A stretch of DNA of 5,662 nt from the NCBI GenBank assembly GCA_945988865.1, contig CAMFTQ010000052.1, forward strand, positions 1 to 5,662. Reading direction: 5' to 3'. A program made the translations under genes and the position numbers. Below, piece after piece: positions 1 to 5,662 of the stretch; the stretch's first letter is position 1; every line of letters begins with the position of its first letter. The notes under the pieces were generated by a model, which did no database searches, was not told where the DNA came from, and saw nothing but the letters and a program-made list of their open reading frames with translations. The stretch is from an uncultured Anaeromassilibacillus sp. GTDB taxonomy: Bacteria; Bacillota; Clostridia; Oscillospirales; Acutalibacteraceae.

Positions 1-898
1 AGCAAAGGCTGATTTTGTCTGCGTTTTCGGTAATACAGGGCTGTTTTGAAATCACGATAAAGCGAGTTGTGTTTGTTTTGCTGTTCTGAAAATCACTGTC
101 TAAAATCTTTAGTCCGTATTCCTTCGCCGCCTGTTCAGAGCAAAGAGACGCCACGTTTAATCGCTTTTCATCAAAAACAGTTTTTGCCGCCATCGCTGTG
201 CTTGAATACGGTACAGTTTTGAAATTGTTTTTTGCAATATAATCGGAGCATTGTGCAAGTGCCTGCGGGTGCGACCATACTGCTTCAATATCACTCTTTG
301 TACTTTGAGTAAGACCGCACAGGCAGTAGCTTATCTTCATATCGTACTCTTTTATGATGTAGAACCTGTGCTTTAAAATCAGATCATAAACATCAGATAC
401 AGAGCCTGCGCTTGAATTTTCAACAGGCAGTACGCCGTAGTTGATTTTACCATCTTCAACAGCCTCAAAAATATCAGAAAAGCTCTTGAATAACACAGCC
501 TCACAATTATTGAAAAGGCTTTTCACAGCCTCGTGAGAGTTTGAACCCTTGATGCCAAGACAGCCGATTTTTAAGCTGTCGCTTATGTCAAGGCTTTTGT
601 CGGCACTGTTAATAAGTGTTCGCAGAGTGTTTCCGCTTCCGACAATGTTATGCTGTAACGCACGTGAAAGCTCCATAATGTTAGAGTATAAAAGCCTTGC
701 ACTCTGACCGTATTCTCCGCCCTTTAACTCTATTGTATCGAGTATTTCCTGTTCACGCTTCATATTAAGAATCGGCAGACCGTTCTCTTTTTTGTAAAAG
801 GCAACGTCCCTTGAGCAGTCCATTCTTCTTTTGAAAAGCTCAATAATTTCGCTGTCTATTTCGTCTATTTCACGTCTTATTTCATCTAAACTTCTCAT
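1..898 (-). CDS. pheA: Bifunctional chorismate mutase / prephenate dehydratase (P-protein), 3' end cut by window edge
   Basis: This cytosolic enzyme converts chorismate to prephenate and then prephenate to phenylpyruvate, the phenylalanine branch. The frame is open from the ATG at 898 to the window edge, giving 299 codons with no stop. Residues 1-85 are an AroQ-type chorismate mutase domain (LDEIRREIDEID start, GLPI at 40-43). By hand alignment to E. coli P-protein, R8, R25, K36, R48, E49 and Q82 match its active-site residues, while N45 replaces the usual Asp. After a linker, the dehydratase domain starts near 109. It has the PVENSSAG motif at 158-165, SHPQALAQC at 209-217 and the catalytic Thr-Arg-Phe triplet at 278-280. 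The C-terminal ACT domain that usually binds phenylalanine would lie past the left edge, so it is not seen. The gene is last in the visible operon, 16 bp after aroC. The domain calls are firm; feedback inhibition by phenylalanine is inferred. Confidence 0.95.
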   Translation of the reverse strand, partial: MRSLDEIRREIDEIDSEIIELFKRRMDCSRDVAFYKKENGLPILNMKREQEILDTIELKGGEYGQSARLLYSNIMELSRALQHNIVGSGNTLRTLINSADKSLDISDSLKIGCLGIKGSNSHEAVKSLFNNCEAVLFKSFSDIFEAVEDGKINYGVLPVENSSAGSVSDVYDLILKHRFYIIKEYDMKISYCLCGLTQSTKSDIEAVWSHPQALAQCSDYIAKNNFKTVPYSSTAMAAKTVFDEKRLNVASLCSEQAAKEYGLKILDSDFQNSKTNTTRFIVISKQPCITENADKISLC

Positions 899-905
899 AT
901 TATTA

Positions 906-910
906 CCGCC
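906..910 (-). promoter_or_regulatory. Weak ribosome binding site of pheA
   Basis: GGCGG lies 7 bases before the ATG at 898, inside the 16-bp gap after the aroC stop. It has one mismatch to the GGAGG consensus and is the weakest such site in the operon. Together with the short gap, this suggests that PheA translation may rely partly on ribosomes finishing aroC. The start is supported because the AroQ domain begins immediately at this Met. Confidence 0.5.
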
Positions 911-914
911 GATT

Positions 915-1985
915 TTAAAGTATATTCATAATGGCTACAGCCGCCGCTGCTTCGATTACAGGTACGGCACGTGGCACAATACAGGGGTCGTGTCTGCCGT
1001 GAACACTAAGTCTTGCGTTTTCTTTAGTAACTAAATTAACGGTGTCCTGCTCCTTAGCTATTGACGGAGTGGGTTTAATCGCCGTTTTAAAGACAATAGG
1101 CATACCGTTTGTAATTCCGCCTAATATTCCGCCACAGTTGTTTGTTTTTGTAACAACGTTTTCGCCGTTATAGCAAAAGGAATCGTTGCTCTGACTGCCA
1201 CGCATTTTTGTAAGCTCAAACCCCTTGCCGAATTCAATTCCCTTAACAGCCGGAATACCGAAAATAATTGAAGAAATAACTCCCTCAACACCGCCGAACA
1301 TCGGCTCGCCAAAGCCTGCCTGTACTCCTGTGATTATACATTCAACAGTACCGCCTACGCTGTCAAGGCTCATTCTTGCTTCTTCTACAGCCTCACGCAT
1401 TTTCAGCTCAACACTTTCGTTTATCAGTGCAAACGAGCTGTTGTTAAGCCTTTTTATAAGTGATAAATCTGTATTAACGCTGTCAAATTCATCATCATAT
1501 ACATCTGCAATACTTGAAATGTGAGCCGCTATGCTGATACCCTTGCTTTCAAGTATCTGTCTGCAAATTGCGCCTGCAAAAACGATAGGCGCAGTCAGTC
1601 TGCCCGAAAAATGGCCGCCACCCCTAATATCGTTAAAGCCGCCGTATTTTACAAAGGCGGGGTAGTCGGAATGACCGGGACGTGGACAGTCAAGAAGTCC
1701 GTTGTAGTCACCGCTTTTTGTGTTTGTGTTTTGAATTACGGCACAAAGCGGTGCGCCTGTTGTTGTGTCGCTGAGCATTCCCGAAAGGATTTTCGGTGTG
1801 TCGCTTTCTTTTCTCGGAGTAGCTGTTTTATCCTTGCCAGGAGCTCTGCGAGCCATCTGGCAAAGTACCTTATCTATATCAATCTTATAGCCTGACGGCA
1901 AGCCGTCAATCACAACGCCTATGCCGTTGCCGTGGCTTTCTCCGAATATAGAAATTTTAACCTTTTCACCCCAGGTCGATGACAT
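915..1985 (-). CDS. aroC: Chorismate synthase
   Basis: Catalyses the last shikimate-pathway step, EPSP to chorismate with loss of phosphate, using reduced FMN in the cytosol. The protein is 356 aa, normal for the shorter bacterial form. Family motifs are present in order: GESHG at 15-19 (H18), RPGHSD at 102-107 (H105), RGGGHFSGRLTAP at 121-133, NNCGGILGG at 282-290 and GRHDP at 330-334, followed by VPRAVP. The two active-site histidines expected for the family correspond to H18 and H105. The third motif differs from the commoner GGGRSSARET version. The ATG at 1985 was chosen over an in-frame TTG at 2018 because it follows a strong GGGAGGT site and MSSTWG matches the usual N-terminus. The start overlaps the end of aroA by 20 bp, suggesting translational coupling. 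The flavin reductase needed to supply FMNH2 is not in the window. Confidence 0.97.
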   Translation of the reverse strand: MSSTWGEKVKISIFGESHGNGIGVVIDGLPSGYKIDIDKVLCQMARRAPGKDKTATPRKESDTPKILSGMLSDTTTGAPLCAVIQNTNTKSGDYNGLLDCPRPGHSDYPAFVKYGGFNDIRGGGHFSGRLTAPIVFAGAICRQILESKGISIAAHISSIADVYDDEFDSVNTDLSLIKRLNNSSFALINESVELKMREAVEEARMSLDSVGGTVECIITGVQAGFGEPMFGGVEGVISSIIFGIPAVKGIEFGKGFELTKMRGSQSNDSFCYNGENVVTKTNNCGGILGGITNGMPIVFKTAIKPTPSIAKEQDTVNLVTKENARLSVHGRHDPCIVPRAVPVIEAAAAVAIMNIL

Positions 1986-3237
1986 TTGCTTTACCTCCCA
2001 GCTTGTTGTAATCCTCAAAAAAGGTCGGGTACGATTTGTTTATGCTCTGTGCGTCAGAAATTGTAATATCATCTGTTGACATAAGCGTGGCTATACTCAT
2101 AGCCATTACAATTCTGTGGTCGTTACAGCCGTTTACAGTACCCTTGTGTATCTGCTTTTTGCCCTCTATTACAAGTCCGTCAGACAGCTCAAAAACCATA
2201 GCGCCTACGCTGTTGAGTGCGTCTGCAATAGCCGAGAGCCTGTCGCTTTCCTTAATTCTTAAACGTCCTGCGTTTGTAATGTTTGTAGTACCCTTTGCAA
2301 AGGCGGCTGCTACCGTCAGTATCGGCACTAAGTCGGGAATCTGACTTGCGTCAATATCGGTTGCAATCAATTCTTTGTGCTTTACGGTTACGCTGTTTTT
2401 GCTGAGTGTAACCTCTGCTCCGAAGCGTTTTAAAATTTCTGCGATTTCTTTGTCGCCCTGTGAGGAGGTTATATCAACTGAGTTTACAGTAATTTCGCCC
2501 TTGAGTGCGCCTGCTACCATAAAAAATGCAGCCTGTGACCAGTCGCCGTGCGTTTTGTAATCGCAGGATACGTATTCCTGATTACCCTCTACAAAATAAC
2601 CGTAATCTGTTTTTTGAGCCTTTACACCAAATTTATTCATAACGTCAATCGTTATGTCAATGTAAGCGGCGCTTTCAAGAGGGGATGTCAGTATAATCTT
2701 GCTGTCACCGTCACAAAGTGGCAGGGCAAGCAAAAGACCTGTGATAAACTGTGAGCTGACATCACCGGGGATTTCAAATTCTCCGCTTTTTAGCTTTCCA
2801 CTTATTACAAGCGGTAAACCGCCCTGCGTTTTGCAATCTACGCCTGATTTCGGGAGTGCTTTTGTGTATATTCCGATAGGACGCTCGGGAAGTCTGCCCT
2901 GACCGATAAACTCGGCTGTCACACCGCCCGAGGCGGCAACGGGAATCAAAAACCTTAGCGTAGAACCGCTTTCAAAGCAGTCGAGCGTTGCGTTTTTGTT
3001 TGTAAATGTGTTGGTACCGTCAACTGTGAGCGTGTTGTTTTCAAGCTGTGTTTTTGCGCCGAGTGCTTCAATACAGCCGATTGTCGCCTTGATGTCATTT
3101 GACAGTGCAACAGGAGAAATCCGGCTTTTGCCCCTTGCAAGGGCGGCGCAGATTATCGCTCTGTGAACGTCGCTTTTTGACGGCGGAACAGTAACTGCTC
3201 CGCAAAGCTCTGACGGTGTGATTATAACGTCTGACAT
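1966..3237 (-). CDS. aroA: 3-phosphoshikimate 1-carboxyvinyltransferase (EPSP synthase)
   Basis: Transfers the enolpyruvyl group of PEP to shikimate 3-phosphate to give EPSP, the substrate of the next gene product, AroC. The 423 aa length is typical. Recognisable elements in order are: the PPSKSDVHRA substrate loop (K21, S22, R26), the PEP-binding ESGSTLRF segment at 89-96, RLPERPIG at 115-122 (R119), SSQ at 161-163, the IPDLVP segment with D302, RIKESDRL with E330 and R333, NDHR at 372-375 and KSYP at 401-404. D302 and E330 match the catalytic Asp and Glu of the E. coli enzyme (D313, E341). The glycine matching E. coli Gly96, a glyphosate-contact position, is kept (G91), but Phe96 stands where E. 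coli has Pro101. The gene starts 17 bp after aroB, and its last 20 bp overlap aroC. Confidence 0.97.
   Translation of the reverse strand: MSDVIITPSELCGAVTVPPSKSDVHRAIICAALARGKSRISPVALSNDIKATIGCIEALGAKTQLENNTLTVDGTNTFTNKNATLDCFESGSTLRFLIPVAASGGVTAEFIGQGRLPERPIGIYTKALPKSGVDCKTQGGLPLVISGKLKSGEFEIPGDVSSQFITGLLLALPLCDGDSKIILTSPLESAAYIDITIDVMNKFGVKAQKTDYGYFVEGNQEYVSCDYKTHGDWSQAAFFMVAGALKGEITVNSVDITSSQGDKEIAEILKRFGAEVTLSKNSVTVKHKELIATDIDASQIPDLVPILTVAAAFAKGTTNITNAGRLRIKESDRLSAIADALNSVGAMVFELSDGLVIEGKKQIHKGTVNGCNDHRIVMAMSIATLMSTDDITISDAQSINKSYPTFFEDYNKLGGKANVIDLG
1993..1999 (-). promoter_or_regulatory. Ribosome binding site that fixes the aroC start
   Basis: GGGAGGT ends 8 bases before the ATG at 1985. 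It lies within the aroA reading frame, where GGA GGT encode the Gly-Gly near the AroA C-terminus (residues 414-415). Its position supports the ATG at 1985 and rules against the upstream TTG at 2018, which would place this site inside the AroC coding sequence. Confidence 0.85.
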
Positions 3238-3245
3238 AAAAATAT

Positions 3246-3251
3246 CCTCTT
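3246..3251 (-). promoter_or_regulatory. Ribosome binding site of aroA
   Basis: AAGAGG ends 8 bases before the aroA ATG at 3237, within the 17-bp gap after the aroB stop (3255-3257). It is a good purine-rich site at normal spacing and supports this start. Confidence 0.75.
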
Positions 3252-3254
3252 ATT

Positions 3255-4304
3255 TTAAACAGTAATGTAGTCGCAGATGTCTGACTGATTTATCAGATGT
3301 CTGTGGCTTTCGCCGATTTTGTCAAGAATAACAAGCTCTATTTGTCTGCCTGATGACTTCTTGTCGCCTGATGTTGCTTTTGCTATCTGCTCAAAGCTGT
3401 GGCTGTCGCTAATGGGCAAGCCGTATTTTTTACAAAGACAAGCAATTCTGTCGGCAGTGTTTTTTTCTGTAGCACCCTTATTTTCAGATGCTTTCGTCAT
3501 CATAACCATACCTATTGCTACGCCCTGACCGTGAGTAAGACCGCTGTAGCCGTAGAGCTTTTCGAGTGCGTGACCTAAGGTGTGACCGAAATTAAGCAAA
3601 GCACGTTCGCCTGTGTCACGCTCGTCACGGCTGACTACATCACGCTTTATTGAAACACAATTATAGATAACGTCCTCAATAATATCGAGCGCATTTTCGC
3701 TTTCGAGCTTTTCAAAAAGTGCTTTATCCTTTATACAGCCGTACTTGATAACCTCTGCCATACCGTCGCAGATAAATTTTTCGGGCAGAGTAGAGAGCGT
3801 GTCGGGGTCGATAATAACTAAATTCGGCTGCCAGAATGAGCCTACAAGATTTTTGCCCTGTGATATATCAACGCCTGTTTTACCGCCTACCGAGCTGTCA
3901 ACCTGCGCAAGCAGTGAGGTGGGAATCTGCACAAAGTCAATACCACGTAAAAAGGTTGCGGCGCAGAAGCCTGCCATATCGCCCGTAACACCGCCGCCCA
4001 AGGCTACTATAATATCCTTGCGAGTAAAGTTGTTGTCTGCAAGGTGAGAATACATTTTTTCTATTGTAGAAAGTCTTTTTGAGGATTCTCCTGCTTCAAA
4101 CTCAAACGCTGTTGTTATAAATCCGTTTTCTTTTAAAGAATTTACAACGGTATCACCGTACAGCTTCATTACGTTGCTGTCCGATATTACGGCGGCTCTT
4201 ACCGCCTTTGAAACTGATTTTACAAGCTCACCGCTTTTTTTAAGAAGTCCTCGCTCAATCAGAATTTCATACGGTCTGCCCGTTTCTACATAAAGCTTCT
4301 TCAT
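3255..4304 (-). CDS. aroB: 3-dehydroquinate synthase
   Basis: Converts DAHP to 3-dehydroquinate, the second shikimate step, using NAD+ and a divalent metal (Zn or Co in characterised homologues). The protein is 349 aa, the normal length. The N-terminal Rossmann-like half contains GGGVTGDMAGF at 103-113, which binds the nucleotide. The substrate and metal segment follows: QVDSSVGGKTGVD at 134-146, KNLVG at 151-155, MAEVIKYG at 182-189 and NFGHTLGHA at 238-246. E184, H241 and H258 fit the three metal ligands of the family; the 17-residue spacing of the two histidines matches that in B. subtilis AroB as I recall it. The ATG at 4304 shares its A with the tyrA stop (TAATG), so the two genes are probably translationally coupled. 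Its substrate would come from the DAHP synthase encoded at the right edge. Confidence 0.98.
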   Translation of the reverse strand: MKKLYVETGRPYEILIERGLLKKSGELVKSVSKAVRAAVISDSNVMKLYGDTVVNSLKENGFITTAFEFEAGESSKRLSTIEKMYSHLADNNFTRKDIIVALGGGVTGDMAGFCAATFLRGIDFVQIPTSLLAQVDSSVGGKTGVDISQGKNLVGSFWQPNLVIIDPDTLSTLPEKFICDGMAEVIKYGCIKDKALFEKLESENALDIIEDVIYNCVSIKRDVVSRDERDTGERALLNFGHTLGHALEKLYGYSGLTHGQGVAIGMVMMTKASENKGATEKNTADRIACLCKKYGLPISDSHSFEQIAKATSGDKKSSGRQIELVILDKIGESHRHLINQSDICDYITV

Positions 4305-5134
4305 TATTCGCCCAAAGCCTCCTTTGTCTTTCTGCCCTTGTTAAGCAGGGCGCAAAGCTCTTTTTCGTCCCCGCTTTCAATTGCATTTTTGATTTTGCTT
4401 ATATTATCAATCAGTATGTCAAGCTCCCTTGACAAAGGCTCTTTGTTTTCAAGAAAAAGCTCTGTCCAAAGCTGTGCGTTGATGTTTGCAACACGTGACA
4501 CGTCACGATAGCTGCCGGCAGAAAAGCCCTTGTGATTTAAACAGCAGGGACTAAGCACATAGGCACACGCAAGCACGTGCGGAAGCTGTGAGGTAAAGGC
4601 AATCATTTTGTCATGCTCCTGTGCAGTTGTACGGCGAATACAGCCAAAGCCTATTTCAAGCGCAAGAGCTTCTACAACGGCTACGCTTTGCTCGTCAGCC
4701 TCACACGGTACGCAGATAAAGCTTGCGTTATTAAAAAGCTCCGCTTCTGATACGTCAAAGCCGTTTTTTTCTTTGCCTGCCATAGGGTGAGTGCCTACAA
4801 AGGTGAAGTTGTATTTTTTTGAAAGCTCCACCATTTTAGGGCAGATTTCAGACTTTATGCCCGATGTGTCTGTTACTATAGCACCGCTTTTTATGTATTT
4901 TCCGTTTTTCTCTATAAACTCAACAGCAGCCATAGGGTACACGCAGAGAATAACCATATCGGCTGACGACAAGCTTTCTGCTGTGCCTATTTCGTCTATA
5001 GCACCGCACTCAATCGCCTTTTTAAGCGAAGCTTCGCTTCGGTTTATGCCGATTACCTTGTTCTTTGTGTATTTTTTAATTGCTTTTGCATAGCTGCCGC
5101 CAATTATGCCCATTCCGACAACAACAATATTCAT
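4304..5134 (-). CDS. tyrA: Prephenate dehydrogenase (TyrA family; arogenate dehydrogenase possible)
   Basis: Oxidatively decarboxylates prephenate to 4-hydroxyphenylpyruvate, the tyrosine branch; some relatives use arogenate instead. The protein is 276 aa: an N-terminal Rossmann domain with GMGIIGGS at 7-14, then a helical C-terminal domain. Family residues visible are DTSG at 89-92, THPMAG at 115-120 (H116, expected to be catalytic), QLPH at 183-186 (H186) and YRDVSRVA at 209-216 (R214). There is no chorismate mutase fusion, and the protein ends without the ACT domain that B. subtilis TyrA carries. It may therefore lack that form of tyrosine feedback. The end of the second strand reads GINRSE, with Asn31-Arg32 where NAD-dependent enzymes usually have an Asp, which hints at NADP use. 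The gene lies 42 bp after the DAHP synthase and overlaps aroB by 1 bp. Prephenate versus arogenate preference cannot be decided from sequence. Confidence 0.95.
   Translation of the reverse strand: MNIVVVGMGIIGGSYAKAIKKYTKNKVIGINRSEASLKKAIECGAIDEIGTAESLSSADMVILCVYPMAAVEFIEKNGKYIKSGAIVTDTSGIKSEICPKMVELSKKYNFTFVGTHPMAGKEKNGFDVSEAELFNNASFICVPCEADEQSVAVVEALALEIGFGCIRRTTAQEHDKMIAFTSQLPHVLACAYVLSPCCLNHKGFSAGSYRDVSRVANINAQLWTELFLENKEPLSRELDILIDNISKIKNAIESGDEKELCALLNKGRKTKEALGE
4318..4325 (-). promoter_or_regulatory. Ribosome binding site of aroB, inside tyrA
   Basis: AAAGGAGG is a near-perfect anti-16S match inside the last codons of tyrA (AAG GAG encode Lys-Glu). It ends 13 bases before the aroB ATG, longer than the usual 5-9. 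The TAATG stop/start overlap probably compensates by letting a terminating ribosome restart. Confidence 0.7.
5024..5039. repeat. Perfect 16-bp palindrome inside tyrA
   Basis: AAGCGAAGCTTCGCTT is exactly its own reverse complement with no spacer. It lies in the tyrA coding sequence over codons for residues 33-38 (Ser-Glu-Ala-Ser-Leu, first base of Lys), just after the cofactor-discriminating strand. As RNA it can form only a small hairpin. No run of U follows on the coding strand, so it is not a terminator. It may be chance. Confidence 0.6.
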
Positions 5135-5146
5135 TTTGTCACCGTT

Positions 5147-5152
5147 TCCTCT
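5147..5152 (-). promoter_or_regulatory. Ribosome binding site of tyrA
   Basis: AGAGGA lies in the 42-bp gap after the DAHP synthase stop. The distance from its GG to the ATG at 5134 is 13 bases, long but the best purine-rich match available. The rest of the gap is AT-rich, with a TTTTAAAA core near 5169-5176, and shows no hairpin terminator. The Rossmann motif at residue 7 makes this ATG the natural start. Confidence 0.6.
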
Positions 5153-5176
5153 AAATTTTTGTGCCTTATTTTAAAA

Positions 5177-5662
5177 TCAATCGTTTGGCATATCCTTTAA
5201 CGCTTTGTGAAGTGCAAACAGCTTTTTAGCCGTTTTGTCAAACTGAGCCGGTGTGAGCGACTGCGCACCGTCAGACAATGCGTGTGCAGGGTCGTTATGC
5301 ACCTCTATGATAAGTCCGTCTGCACCTGCCGCAACTGCAGCCATTGCAAGAGGCTCTACAAGCCAGGCCTTGCCCGAAGCGTGGCTCGGGTCAACAACAA
5401 CAGGCAGATGAGAAAGCGACTTTACAATCGGAATAGCAGAAACGTCAAGCGTGTTTCTTGTGAAGTTTTCGTACGTTCTGATACCTCTTTCGCAGAGGAT
5501 AACCTGTTCATTACCGCCTGCCATAATGTACTCGGCGCTCATCAGCCATTCCTCAATAGTAGAGGAAAGACCTCTTTTCAGAAGTATAGGCTTTCTGAGC
5601 TTGCCAAGCTCCTTTAAAAGCTCAAAGTTCTGCATATTTCTTGCGCCGACCTGAATAATATC
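5177..5662 (-). CDS. aroF: 3-deoxy-7-phosphoheptulonate (DAHP) synthase, type I-beta, 5' end cut by window edge
   Basis: Condenses PEP and erythrose 4-phosphate to DAHP, the entry step of the pathway. The last 161 codons are visible; the frame runs open through the right edge, so the Met at 5635 is internal and not the start. Full-length relatives are about 335-340 aa, so roughly half is missing. The fragment begins [13 protein letters not shown], typical of the AroA(G)/KDO8P-synthase-like subfamily. It continues with KRG (residues 29-31), CERGIRT (57-63), DPSH (91-94), IIEVH (118-122) and SDGAQSLTP (130-138). Counting from the edge, H94, E120 and D131 match three metal ligands, with 26- and 11-residue spacings as in the T. 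maritima enzyme (H272, E298, D309). The cysteine ligand and any N-terminal ACT-like or chorismate mutase regulatory domain lie outside. It is the first visible operon gene. The symbol follows common clostridial naming; aroG or aroA(G) is also used. Confidence 0.95.
   Translation of the reverse strand, partial: DIIQVGARNMQNFELLKELGKLRKPILLKRGLSSTIEEWLMSAEYIMAGGNEQVILCERGIRTYENFTRNTLDVSAIPIVKSLSHLPVVVDPSHASGKAWLVEPLAMAAVAAGADGLIIEVHNDPAHALSDGAQSLTPAQFDKTAKKLFALHKALKDMPND

Noticed and set aside
831..1034. Small plus-strand frame spanning the pheA/aroC junction, starting with a Ser/Ile-rich stretch that resembles a hydrophobic leader
   Set aside because: The Ser/Ile-rich part is the complement of the AroQ helix codons (Glu/Asp-rich), and the frame has no convincing ribosome binding site, so a leader peptide or membrane protein is not supported.
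1521..1895. 124-aa plus-strand open frame opposite aroC
   Set aside because: It lies wholly within the conserved AroC coding region, and its composition (Cys/Ala/Arg-rich) follows from the opposite strand's codons.
5135..5176. Possible terminator or promoter in the 42-bp gap between the DAHP synthase gene and tyrA
   Set aside because: It has only a short AT palindrome (TTTTAAAA) and the tyrA ribosome binding site. There is no GC-rich hairpin with a U-tract and no clear -35/-10 pair.
5207..5617. 136-aa plus-strand open frame opposite the DAHP synthase gene
   Set aside because: It is antisense to a clearly conserved coding sequence, its Cys/Arg-rich product resembles nothing I recognise, and I see no supporting ribosome binding site. 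It is a shadow frame.
1..5662. A hidden novel system, mobile element, CRISPR array or RNA gene
   Set aside because: All sequence apart from about 75 bp of junctions is occupied by six well-recognised housekeeping genes. I saw no repeat array, inverted terminal repeats, integrase or tRNA-like structure.

Overview
The window is a single stretch of tightly packed genes, all on the minus strand, for aromatic amino acid biosynthesis. In order of transcription (right to left) they are: DAHP synthase (5' end cut by the right edge), TyrA prephenate dehydrogenase, AroB 3-dehydroquinate synthase, AroA EPSP synthase, AroC chorismate synthase, and a bifunctional chorismate mutase/prephenate dehydratase (P-protein, PheA), whose 3' end is cut by the left edge. 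Every junction is short or overlapping: 42 bp, a 1-bp TAATG overlap, 17 bp, a 20-bp overlap, and 16 bp. I see no convincing terminator or internal promoter, so this looks like one polycistronic operon whose promoter lies beyond the right edge.

Together the genes cover the first committed shikimate step (DAHP synthase), step 2 (AroB), steps 6 and 7 (AroA, AroC), and then both branches from chorismate: to phenylpyruvate (chorismate mutase plus prephenate dehydratase) and to the tyrosine precursor (TyrA). Steps 3 to 5 (dehydroquinate dehydratase, shikimate dehydrogenase, shikimate kinase) are not in the window. They may follow downstream past the left edge or lie elsewhere in the genome.

The organism is most likely an anaerobic Firmicute of class Clostridia, perhaps a Ruminococcus- or Oscillospiraceae-like gut bacterium. 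This is inferred from the type I-beta DAHP synthase, the clostridial-style motif variants in AroC (GGGHFSGRLTAP) and AroA (ESGSTLRF), the strong GGAGG-type ribosome binding sites, the moderate GC content and the gene order. No species can be assigned from this alone.

I found no mobile element, CRISPR array, RNA gene or unknown system. All sequence is accounted for by the six genes and their short junctions. The points worth a second look are small: motif variants in TyrA, PheA, AroC and AroA, the nested translation signals, and a perfect 16-bp palindrome inside tyrA.
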